From: Caecitellus pseudoparvulus
Taxonomy: Eukaryota; Bigyra: Bicosoecida
Direction: 5' to 3'
Length of the DNA stretch: 64,000 nucleotides
NCBI GenBank assembly: GCA_965644315.1
Contig: CBFFRQ010000196.1
Span: 1 to 64,000, forward strand
Program-made: the position numbers and the translations under genes
Notes under the pieces: generated by a model
What the model was told of the DNA's origin: nothing
Seen by the model: only the letters and a program-made list of their open reading frames with translations
Databases searched by the model: none
Shown here: piece after piece, positions 26,821 through 38,962 of the stretch
How the letters are laid out: each line of letters begins with the position of its first letter
How positions within the stretch are numbered: position 1 is the stretch's first letter

Positions 26821-29800
26821 TCAAGGCATGACTCGCAAGTGAAGTCCGTTTAATGGGTCGCTGCCAAACACCCCCAAAAAGCTTGGAACGTCACAGAGAC
26901 GTGGATCGTGCAAGCCAACATCGTCGCATTTGTCCATCGTTGTGCAGTACACAAAGAAGAGGTCCACATCTTCTGGTCGAGAGATGGAGTCAATGAAGGT
27001 GGCAGCGTCTTCCCTATCTCCGCCACAGGATCCAGCGCTGTCCGCCGAAGCCTCCGCTTCAGCCTCCAGCACTTTGCGCACATGCTCATGCAGTTTCGAC
27101 CTGTGTTCAGTGCCCACAATTTCAGGCTGCATGCTGAGCACAGCTTGGCCGCCTTCGCTCTCCCGGATATGGCCTGGGACAGCAACTGGGACGCCAAAGC
27201 TCCACAGAACACTGCTCGCCAACGTCCCGAACTTCGGCTCAGCACTCCCCGACGGCTCAGTCTCGACTCCGCTGCTACGGCTCAAGGCAATTGTTTGTGC
27301 AAGGCGGCCAGGCTGGACATGCCAGGATTCATCCGCGATGAGCGCGATCAAGCGCATGAGGGAGCCAGAGTTGAGGAGCTCTGCTGCCTCTGCTTCCCCA
27401 ACTTCACTCTTCAAGTTCTGGAGTGGCTGGAGGTTGCTCCTGAAAGACAGCGGTTCAGTAGTCGTGACCAAGAAGCAAACTTGGAGTCTGTCGCGGCCAT
27501 CCTGCTTTGCGCGACGAAAGACGACAAAGTCAAGGTTGGGGAAGGCCTCGTGCATCTGGACAGTGTGGACGCCGTCCACTGGGAGCCCATGTAGCGCAGC
27601 AATGTCGCTGAAGGCAACAGTGTTCGTGCCCTCGTAGCTCTCGCAGTCCCAGTCCCACATCCGGCGGTGCTGCCGGAATCCCGAGCATCGTTGAGGGGTG
27701 AGGGCCCAGTTGCCCAGCATCTGCTCTGGTGTCAGTCCGCGTGCGGCGGACAGCTCCTCATACTGCCCGCTGAACAGCCCCATCTTCAGCAGAAATGCAA
27801 CACACAGAGCATATTCTGCATCATGCGCAAAGACTGGCGCAGCCGCTATCAGTTGCTCCATCGCTCGCCTCTTTGCTTTTGATATGTACTCTTGTCGTTG
27901 CTGTGGCTGGCTGGCTTCGGTCTTGAGCAGGGTCCTGAGCAAAGCCTTGAAGCCCATGGGTGTTGCAAACTGTGTGTTGCCAGAAAGGTCAATATCCAAG
28001 GGGTTCTTGCGTTGGAGAATGGAATGGCACATGAGCATGTCAGCGCTCATCAGCTTCGGGTAATCAAAGGGGTCTGCCCCGAATTTCACTCGGTGCTTGA
28101 CTTGCCTGGTGCATCGATCGCTCAAGTGGTCACGTTGATTTTCGACTGTTCTCTCAAGCCTCTTCATCACATCCTCTTTGATTGACCTTTCATGGTCGAT
28201 GTCTCGCACGAGCCAGCTCAGCATTCGCTGTCCGGCCGCCACGTTCTTGACGTACTTGTGCAGCATGGCGTGAACCTCGGGATCATGGGACAGCATGTCG
28301 AGGTGGTATGTTGGCAGTAAGAAAGCAATGTCTGACCCAATAGGAGTAGTTTCAAAGCTGTCTACTCTTCGAGGGTAGCCGTTGATGGGTGGGGCATCCA
28401 GGCCATGTCCACACAGCAAGTGGATCGCCAAGTTGTGTGAGAAGTATCCCAGCTCCATGAAGGTGTTCTGCACGCCCAAGCCAGGTGGGAAGTTAAACAA
28501 ACTCTCCCAGTTCATCTTTGCAAACTCATTCAGATACCCAACTTCTGGGCTGTACGCGAGCACTTTATTGCATGGTTCAGCCCACGACAGGAGTTGCTGC
28601 ACTACTTGCCAATGTTCGCTCAAGTTTGTGCCACGGTGCTCCAGCAGCTTGGCGTGGAGTTCGTAAGTCTCGTCAACAATCAGCATTCGGGGTGGGGTAC
28701 CGGCATCACCTCGTTTGGCAGTAAAGTGTCCCTCATTCGGGTGGAGGAGCTTCGCCAATGCCTGCACCCGTGTTTCGCTGTTGTCCAACTCCCCCAACAC
28801 GGAGTGCAGCTCTTCACTCACAAGTGCCTCTCCACAAGAGTTCCCCAAGCTCAGATCAGCCATGTCCTCGCTCAAGTATTCCAACTCGTCACCCAGAGTG
28901 AGGAGTTTGGAAGATGGAAGGTACAACAGGTCACCCCCGGCTCCCACCGTGAGCATCAAAGCGAGGGCTTGCAAGGTCGCAGTTTTGCCAGAGCCGACAG
29001 CTCCGGTAACCAGCAGTCCATGTGTACCTGCTTTGGGAAGCTCAATGGTTCTGGACAGGAACTGTGCTCGTTGGGGTGTCAAAACGAATGTCTTGAGCCC
29101 CAAGCGGTGGCGGTGGTCGTCAATCTCCTGGTTGTTCTCTGCGATTTCGCCAAACCCAACAAGAAGTGGGCGGAGCCGTAACTCGCTGTCAGATAGTTGA
29201 AAACGATTTGCCGTTTTCTCTGTTCGATGCCAGAGGAAGCTCTTCATGTACGGCAACCGCAGAACCACAGCTTCCAGCTTGCCATCCACGACTACGGGTC
29301 GGCAGCCAGGAGTCCACAGGTCGCTGAGCTCATCTGCCAACCCCTTGGCAAGGTGATTAACGCTGGGATCTGCACTTGCTGGGTCGGTGAGCATGCTGAG
29401 CTTGTGCAGGAGGGGCCAAGCTTTGGGGTCACGGGCAAGGAACGCTTGCTCTGCGTCGCGAAGCCAGCCGAAGTTGTCCCGGACCATGTCCAGATCTGCC
29501 ACGCCAAGCCCGCTGAGCAGTTTGTCTGCATCTTCTTTGGAGCACCCAAGTATCTGCAGAGCTGGGGGCACTTGCAGCTCGCTTGGGCTTTCTCCTGACA
29601 GGCTTGCCTGGACCAGGGCTCGCAAGGTGACAGCACAGTTTTCCACTTTCGGGGTGGAGCCGTAGTAATGCCAGCTCCACTCGCTACATAGCTGCTGCCT
29701 TGCAGGCTTCAAATGGTCAAGAACAAACGTTTTCCACAGCTCAGGGCTCACACGGTGCGGTCCATTATCAGCTGCAGCGTCCAGCTTCGAAAGCGACCAT

Positions 29801-30925
29801 CCGCCGTTTTCAAGGCAGTGTTGGAGTGTATCGAGGAAGCGGGAACCGACCAAGCCACCGATCTCCGGGGGAGCAAAGAGACTGAAAGCTGCACCTAGCA
29901 CTTCCGGGTCAAGAAGGGGGAGGACTTGGGAAGCGCCTCCAGGTGCCTGCACGTTCAGGGAAGCTGGGCGTACCGGGAGCGTGCTGCGCCGGGCATCGCA
30001 GGCGCACACACCGGGCTGTGAACCAAAGCGTGCTTGACAGTCAGTTTTGCTGCATCACAACACGCGCTCGACTCCAGTTTGTACAGTGCCTCTTTCAGCC
30101 TTTCGTGCCCGCCCAGGCCGTACTTGGCGGCACACTCGAGCACGGCGGCTTGGTCAACACCGTGCATGTTTGCGAGCTCTGCAGCGTACAAAGCAGCGCG
30201 TCGAGCTCCAGGCGGCAGGTTCATGAATGCATGTGTTTCGAGTGCTGGAGTATCCGCACCCTGCGGCACCCTTGTGCCATGTACTCGAGCCACAAAGCCT
30301 GTGGCCCACAGTGCCGCTCCTTCAGGTCCCAGGAAGGCTAACAAACACGCCTCCAGCCCCCCGAGCGCTGCTGTGTGGGATATGTTTATGGTGTCATGAC
30401 ACATCACACTCCCGACGAAGTTTGGTGATATCAGCTGACATGCAGCGTCAATGCACGGGGGAGCGGCCTGTGCACAAACAAACACACCCGCCGCTCATGA
30501 CGCTCGCCATCCCCAAGTCGCGCTCAAGGCGACGCACGCACCTCACAACCCATCAGCACACCCAGCGCCACCTCCACAGCTTGACCATCTATCTCACTCG
30601 ACTCCAGCGCATCCACTGCGCCCGCCAGACGCAACTGGTCACTTCCGCTCAGGGCTCCCCACCACGGTACACCCTCCAGCCGTGCACGCCACACCCCGCC
30701 CCCCTCACCACACACATCCCTGCCCTGCCCACTACCTGCCACACTACACAGTGACAAGCGGGGGATGAACACCACCGCAAGGTTCGGCGCGGGCAGGAGC
30801 GCCGGCACGGCAGCTGGTGTGGCTGCGCCAACTTCCGCCCTGCCACCACGCAGGCGCCGCCAGCGCGGCCGCCCTGCAGCCTGGCATGCTCTCACAAGCT
30901 TCGTTGTGTGCAGCATGATTGGCAT
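26821..30925 (-). CDS. Crinkler/RHS-like P-loop NTPase, family member 1
   Basis: Three exons join in phase 0: 30925-30542, 30467-30012 and 29946-26821 (introns 74 and 65 nt, GT-AG), giving about 1321 residues. The first exon is a basic 128-residue header nearly identical to that of the next gene. A P-loop lies near residue 591 (LLVTGAVGSGKTATLQALAL) and a Walker B near 700 (RMLIVDETYEL). The C-terminal part has FPNLDFVVFRR...LQVCFLVTTTEP, which recalls the nuclease-like tail of Crinkler proteins. Crinkler and RHS families are multigene, often subtelomeric, modular ATPases; that fits here but is inference. The start is set by conservation with the paralogue (MPIMLHTTKL). No secretion signal is evident. 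Confidence 0.6.
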
Positions 30926-31043
30926 GCGAGTGGCGTGCCGTGATCGCCACAGGGAATGGGGGTATATGAGCTGGAAGTAGTGTTGTGTCTGCAGGCGCAC
31001 ACTGGCAGCGAGTCACAGGTGAAACGCAAGGCCCTCCGTTTCT
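30480..31043 (-). repeat. Duplicated header block of the Crinkler-like genes, copy 1
   Basis: About 560 bp covering the 5' flank, the header exon and the first intron of family member 1 are repeated at 33395-33955 with small differences. Sequence on both sides diverges sharply, so the block moved as a unit. Header shuffling of this kind is known in Crinkler families. Confidence 0.75.
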
Positions 31044-31707
31044 GACAGCACGCCGGGCTGCAGGCCGGGCAAAACAATGCCCTTAGCTTCGCTGTGAATC
31101 TTAATTGGTACTTGGACCTGGCGTGGATCACCATGCCAAGCTGTGTTTGCTACGGTTGTCGGCTTCCTTCTTGTTGCGGACTAAGCATGGCAGCAGCTCC
31201 ATGCACATAGGCGACTGCAAAGTCCCGGGGGCTGTGTTCTCAAGGGTGTACAAAAACATGGCAAAATGAAAAGGTAGTGGGACTTTTTGCGCGGTGCGGG
31301 GATCGGGATACACGCGTTCCGTGTCCCACACAGCACAGCTCCGAGCTGCGTGTGCCCCGCGCCCAAGGACACGCGGACTGGTGCTGGTGGGTGTCATCAA
31401 GCGGCAAGCATGGAGAAATTGTTTCCATTCCATGGGAAGTCCACCAATTCAATGAATGCCAGCCAGGGTTTGCAGCCCTCTCCCATGAATGACCTACGTG
31501 GCGCCCATTGCAGTTGAGCGTGTCTTTTACTCGCCTCGCAGAGCACCACTGACAAGTCCATGCCCATACGGCAGCCAAAACGCCATCAGTGCTCCCTGCA
31601 AGCTTCTGCTGACACACTGGTCTTTGGTTCCGCTTGCTTGGGCTATCACCGCATTTGCGGACACCGCAGTGCGCACCGTCCACGCCCACCGCCACCCATG
31701 CGTGCAT
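31044..31707. other. Intergenic, no feature recognised
   Basis: These 660 bp lie between the 5' flank of family member 1 and the 3' end of family member 2. No frame here shows family resemblance or plausible splicing, and no RNA gene or repeat was seen. Confidence 0.5.
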
Positions 31708-33834
31708 CTACGCTTGCTCCAAGCTCATACTCTCTTTAAACTTCTTCAGAAACTTGTCCCAGGCGTGGTACTCTTTCGCGAAGACCTGGGGGAAGCGACC
31801 TGTTGGGGTTGCCACAATCTCTTCGATGCTCCTGCTCACGCAAAACTGCAAGAAGGCGGACAGGTCTTTCCCGCCAACGCCTTCAATGGTTTTATACTCC
31901 CAAAACTCGCCAACAATCCCCAGCACTTGCCGTGTATGCAGTGCTTGCACCGTTTCAGGGTTCACCGGACCCTGCGAAAGGAACACACACTTTTCCTCCA
32001 GCTGGGAAGTGCAGGTGCACTTCTCAAGCCCCAGCTCACGCACCTTTGACTGGACAAATGCGTGCTTCACCATAAGGGCTACGAACTCACATCGATCATA
32101 TTTGATCCGAGTTCCAAACGCGTCGGTGACGTTTGCTCTCTCTGGCTCCGGGAGTCGCTGCAGGGCTGGTTGCAGCAAGGCTTCAACCTCTGGCCGAACT
32201 TGAGCAGCCCTGACACTCTGCCAAGCACTCTGGAGACACTCATCCACCTGGTCCATAAACAGCTGCGAGCGAAACCAGTCAGGGTCGATTCCGTCAAATG
32301 AGAATGCCAGTGTTCCGTGCATGTCATGCAGGAGTCGACCAAGGTCAACACTGAATGCATGCTTGAGAAGCTTGACCACTCCAGGGTCCACTTTCCCAAG
32401 CGGTGCATTGCACTCAACCAGCCATGTGAAAGACGTGAACATGTAAGGATTGAGCACTGTCTCGAGTGTGTCAACATTCACTGGACTCTGCGAACGAAGC
32501 AGTTCTCCACACGTGTCGCACACCGCAAGCCTGTGATGGCCAGTCGCAACGTACCGTTGTCTGCACAAAAGCCAACTTCGCCACCAACACACTGATCTCA
32601 GACCATTGTTGCTCGCCTAGAACCGCAAAAGCCTTGTTGACTCGTGTCTGTTCTGACTTCGAGAGTCGCTGTAAGGCTGGCTGCATCAAGGCTTCAACCT
32701 CTGGTTGAATTTGTGCAGCTCTGACCTTCTCCCATCGCTGCTTCAGTTGGAAACATAGGTGTTCATCAATGAACGAATTCCAATCCCCCTCGATGGGCTG
32801 AGGTGGAGTCATGAAAGCCCCATACTGAATCTCAGCAAGAAGCTCAGGAAGGCTCTTGCCTGAGCAGTGGACCCGCAGGCTTCGAAAGAACGCATCAGCG
32901 ATGTTAGGGTCCGTGTGTGTTTGAAGCATCTTTCGCGACCCCCTGACAACGTCATGAGAAAGGAGCACACACAGGACTTCTTCGTCTAGTGGGTTCTGTG
33001 GCGAGAATGGTACTGGAGGTATGCCCTTGGAAACAGCGACGGGGCAAGGGCTCAAGCCGCACACCTGCTCATCGTGGAACGCCTGGCGCATCCGCGACAG
33101 CCAAGCTCGGTCAGGCGGCAGCTTCCCGCTATGCCTTTGTCGTCGCGAAAGTAACAATGCTTGGCGAAGTAACGCATCTACTTTTGCCTGACCATGTTGC
33201 AACTCGGGCTGCGATGCGTCACAACGCAGATCTGGACTCCCTGCGAGGCAAACGCGCACGAACAGCCGGAGGTCCTCCGCCCAGGCTGAAGAGAGATCAT
33301 ATGCTGAGAACGCCTGAGAGTACAGCTGAACCCTGGACGGCTCCAACACGAAGAGGGCAGCATCAATACACGGGGGTGGGGCCTGTGCACAAACAATCAC
33401 GAACGCCGCTCTCACCACCCCCCACGTCGCGCTCAACGCGACACACGCACCTCACAACCCATCAGCACACCCAACACCACCTCCACAGCTTGACCATCTG
33501 CCTCACTCGACTCCAGCGCATCCACTGCGCCCGCCAGCCGCCTCTGGTCACTTCCGCTCAGGGCTCCCCACCACGATACACCCTCCAACCGTGCCCGCCA
33601 CACCCCGCCCCCCTCACCACACACATCCCTGCCCTGCCCACTACCTGTCACACTACACAGTGACAAGCGGGGGGTGAACACCGCCGCAAGGTGCGGCGCG
33701 GGCAGGACCGCCGGCACAGCAGCTGGTGTGGCTGCGCCAACTTCCGCCCTGCCACCACGCAGGCGCCGCCAGTACGGCCGCCCCGCAGCCTGGCATGCTC
33801 TCACAAGTTTCGTTGTGTGCAGCATGATTGGCAT
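31708..33834 (-). CDS. Crinkler-like family member 2, no P-loop, internal tandem repeat
   Basis: Exons 33834-33451, 33382-32555 and 32487-31708 join in phase 0 (introns 68 and 67 nt, the latter with donor GTACGT), giving about 663 residues. The 128-residue header is shared with member 1, including APPPCIDAA right after the first intron. The body has no Walker motif. It contains two copies of a roughly 150-residue unit marked by PEVEALMQPALQRL and HAFVQ, the second ending in EYKTIEGVGGKDLSAFLQFC. The frame change at about 32500 is explained by the intron, so the gene need not be broken. Function is unknown; it may be a regulatory or degenerate paralogue. Confidence 0.6.
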
Positions 33835-33955
33835 TGGAGTGACGTGTCGTGATCGCCACAGGGAATGGGGTGTATGAGCTGGAAGTAGTGTTGTGTCTGC
33901 AGGCACACACTGGCAGCGAGTCACAGGTGAAACGCAAGGCCCTCCGTTTCTGTCC
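33395..33955 (-). repeat. Duplicated header block of the Crinkler-like genes, copy 2
   Basis: Counterpart of 30480-31043, carrying the header exon and first intron of family member 2. The two headers differ at only a few residues, while the protein bodies behind them are unrelated in sequence. Confidence 0.75.
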
Positions 33956-35092
33956 CCATCGGTACTCAAGCAAAGCTCGCTGTGGCGCCAAACTTCGAAC
34001 CCCTTGCACAATCATAAATCAGTAGGCTTAAATTTTCACAGCTAAAGCTTGTGTCCGAGGCAAACCCTCGTTCCGCTCTTGACCCTTTCTTCGTCGCCTG
34101 CAAGACTGCCCAACCCCAAGATGGTGTAAGAACGTCAAGAGTTCCACACAGAGGCATGATCCCATGGAAAACCAGAACATTACCTTCCTTGCATGCCAGC
34201 CAAAACCCAAACTCAAGCTGGTTTTGCTTAGCAATTCTCAAATCTTGGGCTTGATGAATGGCGTAGCAAACGCCGGCACCCTTTGCGCGGCACCCGCTCT
34301 TCCAGGGCGGAAGGCATGGCTGAAACCAACTCCCAAGGGAGGACAAATCCTTTCATGATCATGCAGCGTTGGCCCACGGTCCTCCTGCCACCACTTTTGC
34401 ACAGCTAGCCACTAACGCCACACCTGCACATCTGCGGCAAACTTTCCCGACAACTGTTGGTCAGGGAGGAACCAAAACCTTCGTACCACACATCAATCGC
34501 CTTCTACATTCTCATGTATGAATGACAGCAGCCAGCCCAACTTCGCGTCAGGGTCTCCAGAGCCGACGCCGCCGGCCATGGCAAACGATACCGATTTCCG
34601 CAGCACAGGTCGCAGCTTTCAAAAGCTCCCTGGCAACCTTTCACTCGGCAATGGCGCAAAGATGAACGCCAGCGTAATAAAAATACTAGACAGACTTGAT
34701 GCTAGCTGCCCATGTCGCCCACCCCAACCTCTCTCGTCACCAGAGTGCAGAACCTTGCAGGCTGGTATAGCCCAACGAGAGTCCGCTGTTGTGAGGAGCG
34801 GCTTACAAAGGCATGGCTGTCGACGTTCCTGGACAGCAGCGGGAGTAAGCGTGTACGTTGGTTCGAGTCAACCACGCGGAGTTTCTTTGTTCGATTCGTT
34901 CCAATGGCGGTTCAGCCTCGATCAGGGCAGGGAATGCTTGCACGTCGCTACGGTTGCAACGCCAGCCAAGCCTGGCAAGCTGGTTGGCGGAGAGACAAGA
35001 AATCAAATCAATCCCTTGATGTAACGATACACGCGACATGGGGTATACCTGGTTAGTTGCATTTGCAGCACTCCACACGGGCGTTTCTGCCC
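33956..35092. other. Intergenic, no feature recognised
   Basis: This 1.1-kb stretch separates the 5' flank of family member 2 from the 3' end of member 3. The only thing noticed was GGTTCGAGTC near 34858, which resembles a tRNA B box but is not in a foldable tRNA. It is less GC-rich than its neighbours. Confidence 0.5.
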
Positions 35093-38000
35093 CTACTTTG
35101 CTGCCGACGGCGCAGGCAAAGGCAGGAAGTCGCCACCCATCATCACATGCACCAGCGGAGAGTCAAGGAACTCTGAGCATCCATCCAAATACTTTGTGTT
35201 GTCTTCAATGTTCCTGCAGGTGACATACAGCATGTGCACCCGCCACTCTGGCGAGCTGCCTTCCACCTTAGGCACTGCCGTCACCCTCAGCTTCTTGTCG
35301 GTGTTCTGCTCAGTGCCATGCTCGTCGCCAATGCCACGTGCACCACCTGCAGGCAACTGTTCTGCCTTTACCCGCACATCTGCACCCAGCAGCTCCAGCC
35401 AGGCATTGGCGAGAGTCAAGCCCCCTCCGTGCCCTGCCCACTCAGTGGGCCAGAGGTTGATGCGTCGCTGCCCTCGCCGCCCATGTGCGACATCTTCACG
35501 CTCCCATCTTTGAGCGACTCGAGGTGGGACCCTTCTGAGAGCACCACCTGTGCAATGCCGCGCAAAGCAGCGGGCACACCCTCATACTCGGGCTTTTTGG
35601 ATGCGTGGCGGTACAGGTCGAGGTGCGTCGCCGCCACAAATACTGCGTGTTTGCCCCCCTTTTCGTCGCAAAACACTTGCAAAGCATCCAATCCAAGGTT
35701 CTTGTCCAGCGGCTGAACGACCCAGGCATCACCTGGATGCAAGTTGTGCAAGGATGTCAGCGAATCTGCAGGCATGAGGAAGCTCTTGCCTGTGACCTGG
35801 CTTGGTGGCACGCCGCTGGCCTGTGGTTTGTCCTCACCACCCTCATCCCATGCTGACATTCGCCCCATGTGCCCCAAACGGGGAGTCTTGCTGACTGATG
35901 CAGGTGAGACCACCTTCATCAGCTCTGAGGCGCTTTCCTTGTTGGGATACTCCCAGGTATCCAACACCTCCTTGGGGACAAACGTTTGCCCCACGGCCAG
36001 CGCGCGGTGTCCACACGCACCAAGCGCCAGAAGCTCGGCCACTTCCTTCCCAATGTGCGTCTGCTGTGAAGGGTAGACTCCAATCTGCCAAGTATACTCA
36101 TGGCGTCTTGGTCCCCTTCCCTTCCTGTCGAGCAGCAACCGCAGCACAGCATGCCTGGCGGCCAAGGACACAAACCTCGCATTTCCCCACAACCTCATAA
36201 ACTGCACGTCAAGGCGTGTCAACAAGGAGGCGTCCGCCAACCAATCAAGTTGGTGTTGAGTGTGAATATTCCACGTCACCGACGACAAAACTAGCCAGGA
36301 AAGCTCGTCAAGCTTGCCGCTCTCGCGAAGCTGCCGCTCGAGGGAGTCTTTCAGCTCATCAGACACTTGGTGGAATGTCGCCCACAAGGCTTGCTTGTGC
36401 CCTGTGTCCTGAACATTGCGGCGGTCTTGCAGGAGAATCCCTGGCATGGCGCTGTAGTACAGCAGCAATTCCTCAAGCTCGCGATCTGCTTGGCTTGTAG
36501 ATGCGTCGGTCACCCCTTGGCGCTCTGCACCAGCCAGCGATGGCTCTGGACCTACGCCACTGCCTGGCAGTGCTGCCATAGTCCCCGTTGCGGCTTGCCC
36601 CAGGTCGGCAAATACATCCCAGAGCTGGCCCTTGATCGCGAGTCCTAGACTGGTGTCTGGGGAGCTTGTCACCACGTCCATAGTGCCTACTTTCATGTTG
36701 TGGTCCTCTGAATCGGGGCAAGGTTGCACATCCTCTGCCAAGCAACTGGGTTGTCCACCTCTCACCTGCTGGTCCAAATCATGCACTTCCTCCATCACCA
36801 ACAGGCGGGGATTCTCGGCAGGCCCACTTTCAATCAAGCCCATTGATATGGCAAGCTCATTCATCGCAACCTTTGTCGACTGCCCGAAAGAGCTCTGTGT
36901 CGGCTGCATGTGCAGCCGCAGCTTCTCGCCAGAATGAGAGTCCCCAGGGCGCGTGCTCAGACCTTGCAGAAGCGGGTTTCCTTCACCACCAACATGTGCA
37001 AGGCCATCTCGTACATACAGCACGTCAGCCCCTGCGCCCACAGCCGCGATGCTGGCCAGCGCCGCCAGGATGGTGCTGTTGCCGCACCCATGCACCCCGA
37101 TCAGCCTGTGCCCTGGGCCTGTAGATACAAGCCTATCTGCAACCTGTGAAAGGAAAGATTTGTGCTCTTCCGTCCACTCAAGGCTCAGCGTGCGCACCGC
37201 CTCCCGTGGTAGCTGGTCCAGCGTGCCATCCGGGCGTGGCTGTACGGTAGGTAAGTGAATGAAGCCAGCGCTCTTTGGCTCTTGTGTCAACGGAAGCAAG
37301 GATGGTGCAACCACGTCGTCCACCGCCGCACATATGCCATGCACTTGCTGGACATCTCCCGGTTTCAATCCTTCACGAGGAACGGGAAGAAAGAAACGCG
37401 TTGAAAATGACTCAAGCATGCCGTTCTGGTCAAACACGGGTTCCAGTCCAGCTGTGTCCACGGAACCATTTGGCGCGTATCCGCTGTCTGCAACGTCAGC
37501 TCCATCTTCAACTTCCCTGTAATACTTCCTCTGCAGCTCATCCTCGGCATGCGCAAACCACTGCAGCACGCCACGCTTGCCTTTCAGCATCGCTTTCCCC
37601 AGACCAAGCTGCCATCCAAGCACGTGCTGCACCGCCCGACGATGGCTGCCATCTGGCAAGAACTCCTGCCCAGTCGCACTGTCAAGCAACACCTCCCGCA
37701 GCGGCAGCACCACATTCGAGACACCCACGGAGGCCATTGCGGCAGCCCATGAAGCCTTCGCTTTGGCTTTGTCCTCGTCGGCAGCACGAGATGCGGCGTC
37801 CGCGGCAGCGCGAACATCCGTCATCACACCCGAGAACAATACCTGCACCACATGCTCACGAAGTTCTGGCGTCAGGACCATGTAGGTTTCAATGAACTCC
37901 TTGTTGATGAGGAAAGAGGGTGCCAACACAAACTTTTCCATGTTCATCTTCACCTCCCGCGCTGCGGCCTTCCGGGCCTGCTCATCCAAGCCTTGCAGTA

Positions 38001-38528
38001 AAGCTGGCATTGAGGTCAAAGCGATTGCCAGCGCTGTGGCTGTCGTTGGGTTGGAACCCTGCGTCTCAAGCAAAGGTCAAGTGAGTCAGTGCACGCCGCA
38101 GCGAAACGCAAAGTGCAAATGCCACCACACGTAACACCTACCAGAGGCAGCTCAGAGGGTAGAAACTCCACGGCCTCGTCCAGCCCAAGATCACGCAAGG
38201 CAGTGTGCAGACCCCCAGGCATATGCACAGACTCCTCTCCCATCGCCAGGAGCACAGTGTCAGGGCTTGGCAGCTTCGCTCTGCTGCTGAAGCACGCTAC
38301 CCCCCCGCCCGGCAAGGAGCGGCAAATATGTGCCACAGATACATACTCTCGTTGCGGTACACTGCCCATCATGGCTTCCCAGGGGTGCTCCACAGAGGAG
38401 GTGTACTCAAAGCAGGCGGTGGGCTTCGAAACGCCGGCAAACGAAACGCCACCACGCCAACTGCGCTGCACGGCGCCCCTGAGTGCCCTGCGGAACGCAG
38501 GTGCTGCTGAGCGAGACGAAGACAACAT
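35093..38528 (-). CDS. Crinkler/RHS-like P-loop protein, family member 3, with altered Walker A
   Basis: Exons 38528-38142, 38058-35442 and 35379-35093 (introns 83 and 62 nt) keep frame and give about 1096 residues. The first exon encodes a basic 129-residue header, matching the header length of members 1 and 2 but not their sequence. The P-loop region near residue 450 reads GVHGCGNSTI, so the Walker A lysine is replaced by asparagine; Walker B is RLLVMEEVHDL. LAALASIAAVGAGADVLYV parallels member 1 (LTVGAGGDLLYL), and the last exon parallels the end of member 1 (MLYVTCRNIEDN against FFVYCTTMDKCD). ATP hydrolysis is doubtful. An upstream ATG at 38747 is an alternative start. Confidence 0.6.
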
Positions 38529-38962
38529 GATTGAGGGACAATGCCAGGCAAATTGGGCACGGCGCTCAGGATCTGGACGCAAGCGTGCAGTTGGTATGGG
38601 ACTTGCGCAGGCAGGCAGCTTCTCCAAATCACTTCGAAGAAACTGCAAAGCCTTACGCAGCTCAGGGGTGAGCTTGCCTGCGTCGCTTGTGGGATTGTTT
38701 TGTGCTAGCTTGCTGCTTTGTGACAAGGAAAGGCCAGTCGCGGGCATGAGAATTGTGTTGAGGTGCACAGTGCTCGCCTGAGTTTTGGTCCGGCGGTGGT
38801 GCCAAGCATGCGCGCAAAGCACTCTGTGGTTTCCCGGCCAAGACCCCCTGCTTAGCCCTGTGCAGCTTGATACAAATAGGGAGTGCATGTTGCTCAGTAT
38901 CCCGATTCTGCAAGTGACCAGCACTGGCGTGGAGCCTCCACCAGTGACATGTCAACAGTGTT
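38529..38962. other. Upstream region of family member 3
   Basis: These 434 bp separate the chosen start of family member 3 from the 3' end of the next minus-strand gene. The frame of the header exon stays open upstream, including an ATG at 38747, so part of this could be coding. No promoter motif is recognised. Confidence 0.4.

Noticed and set aside
29947-30011. Separate genes for the header/second exon and the NTPase frame of family member 1
   Set aside because: A 65-nt GT-AG intron joins the frames in phase 0, and family member 2 has the same header arrangement.
32471-32592. Frameshift in Crinkler-like family member 2
   Set aside because: A 67-nt GT-AG intron (32488-32554) with donor GTACGT joins both frames in phase 0, so no mutation is needed.
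34850-34875. GGTTCGAGTCAACC as part of a tRNA gene
   Set aside because: The T-arm does not form a five-base stem and no D-arm, anticodon arm or acceptor stem can be drawn around it.
35380-35441. Frameshift in a G-run near the 3' end of family member 3
   Set aside because: A 62-nt GT-AG intron explains the frame change and joins to a C-terminal segment matching family member 1. A homopolymer error remains possible.
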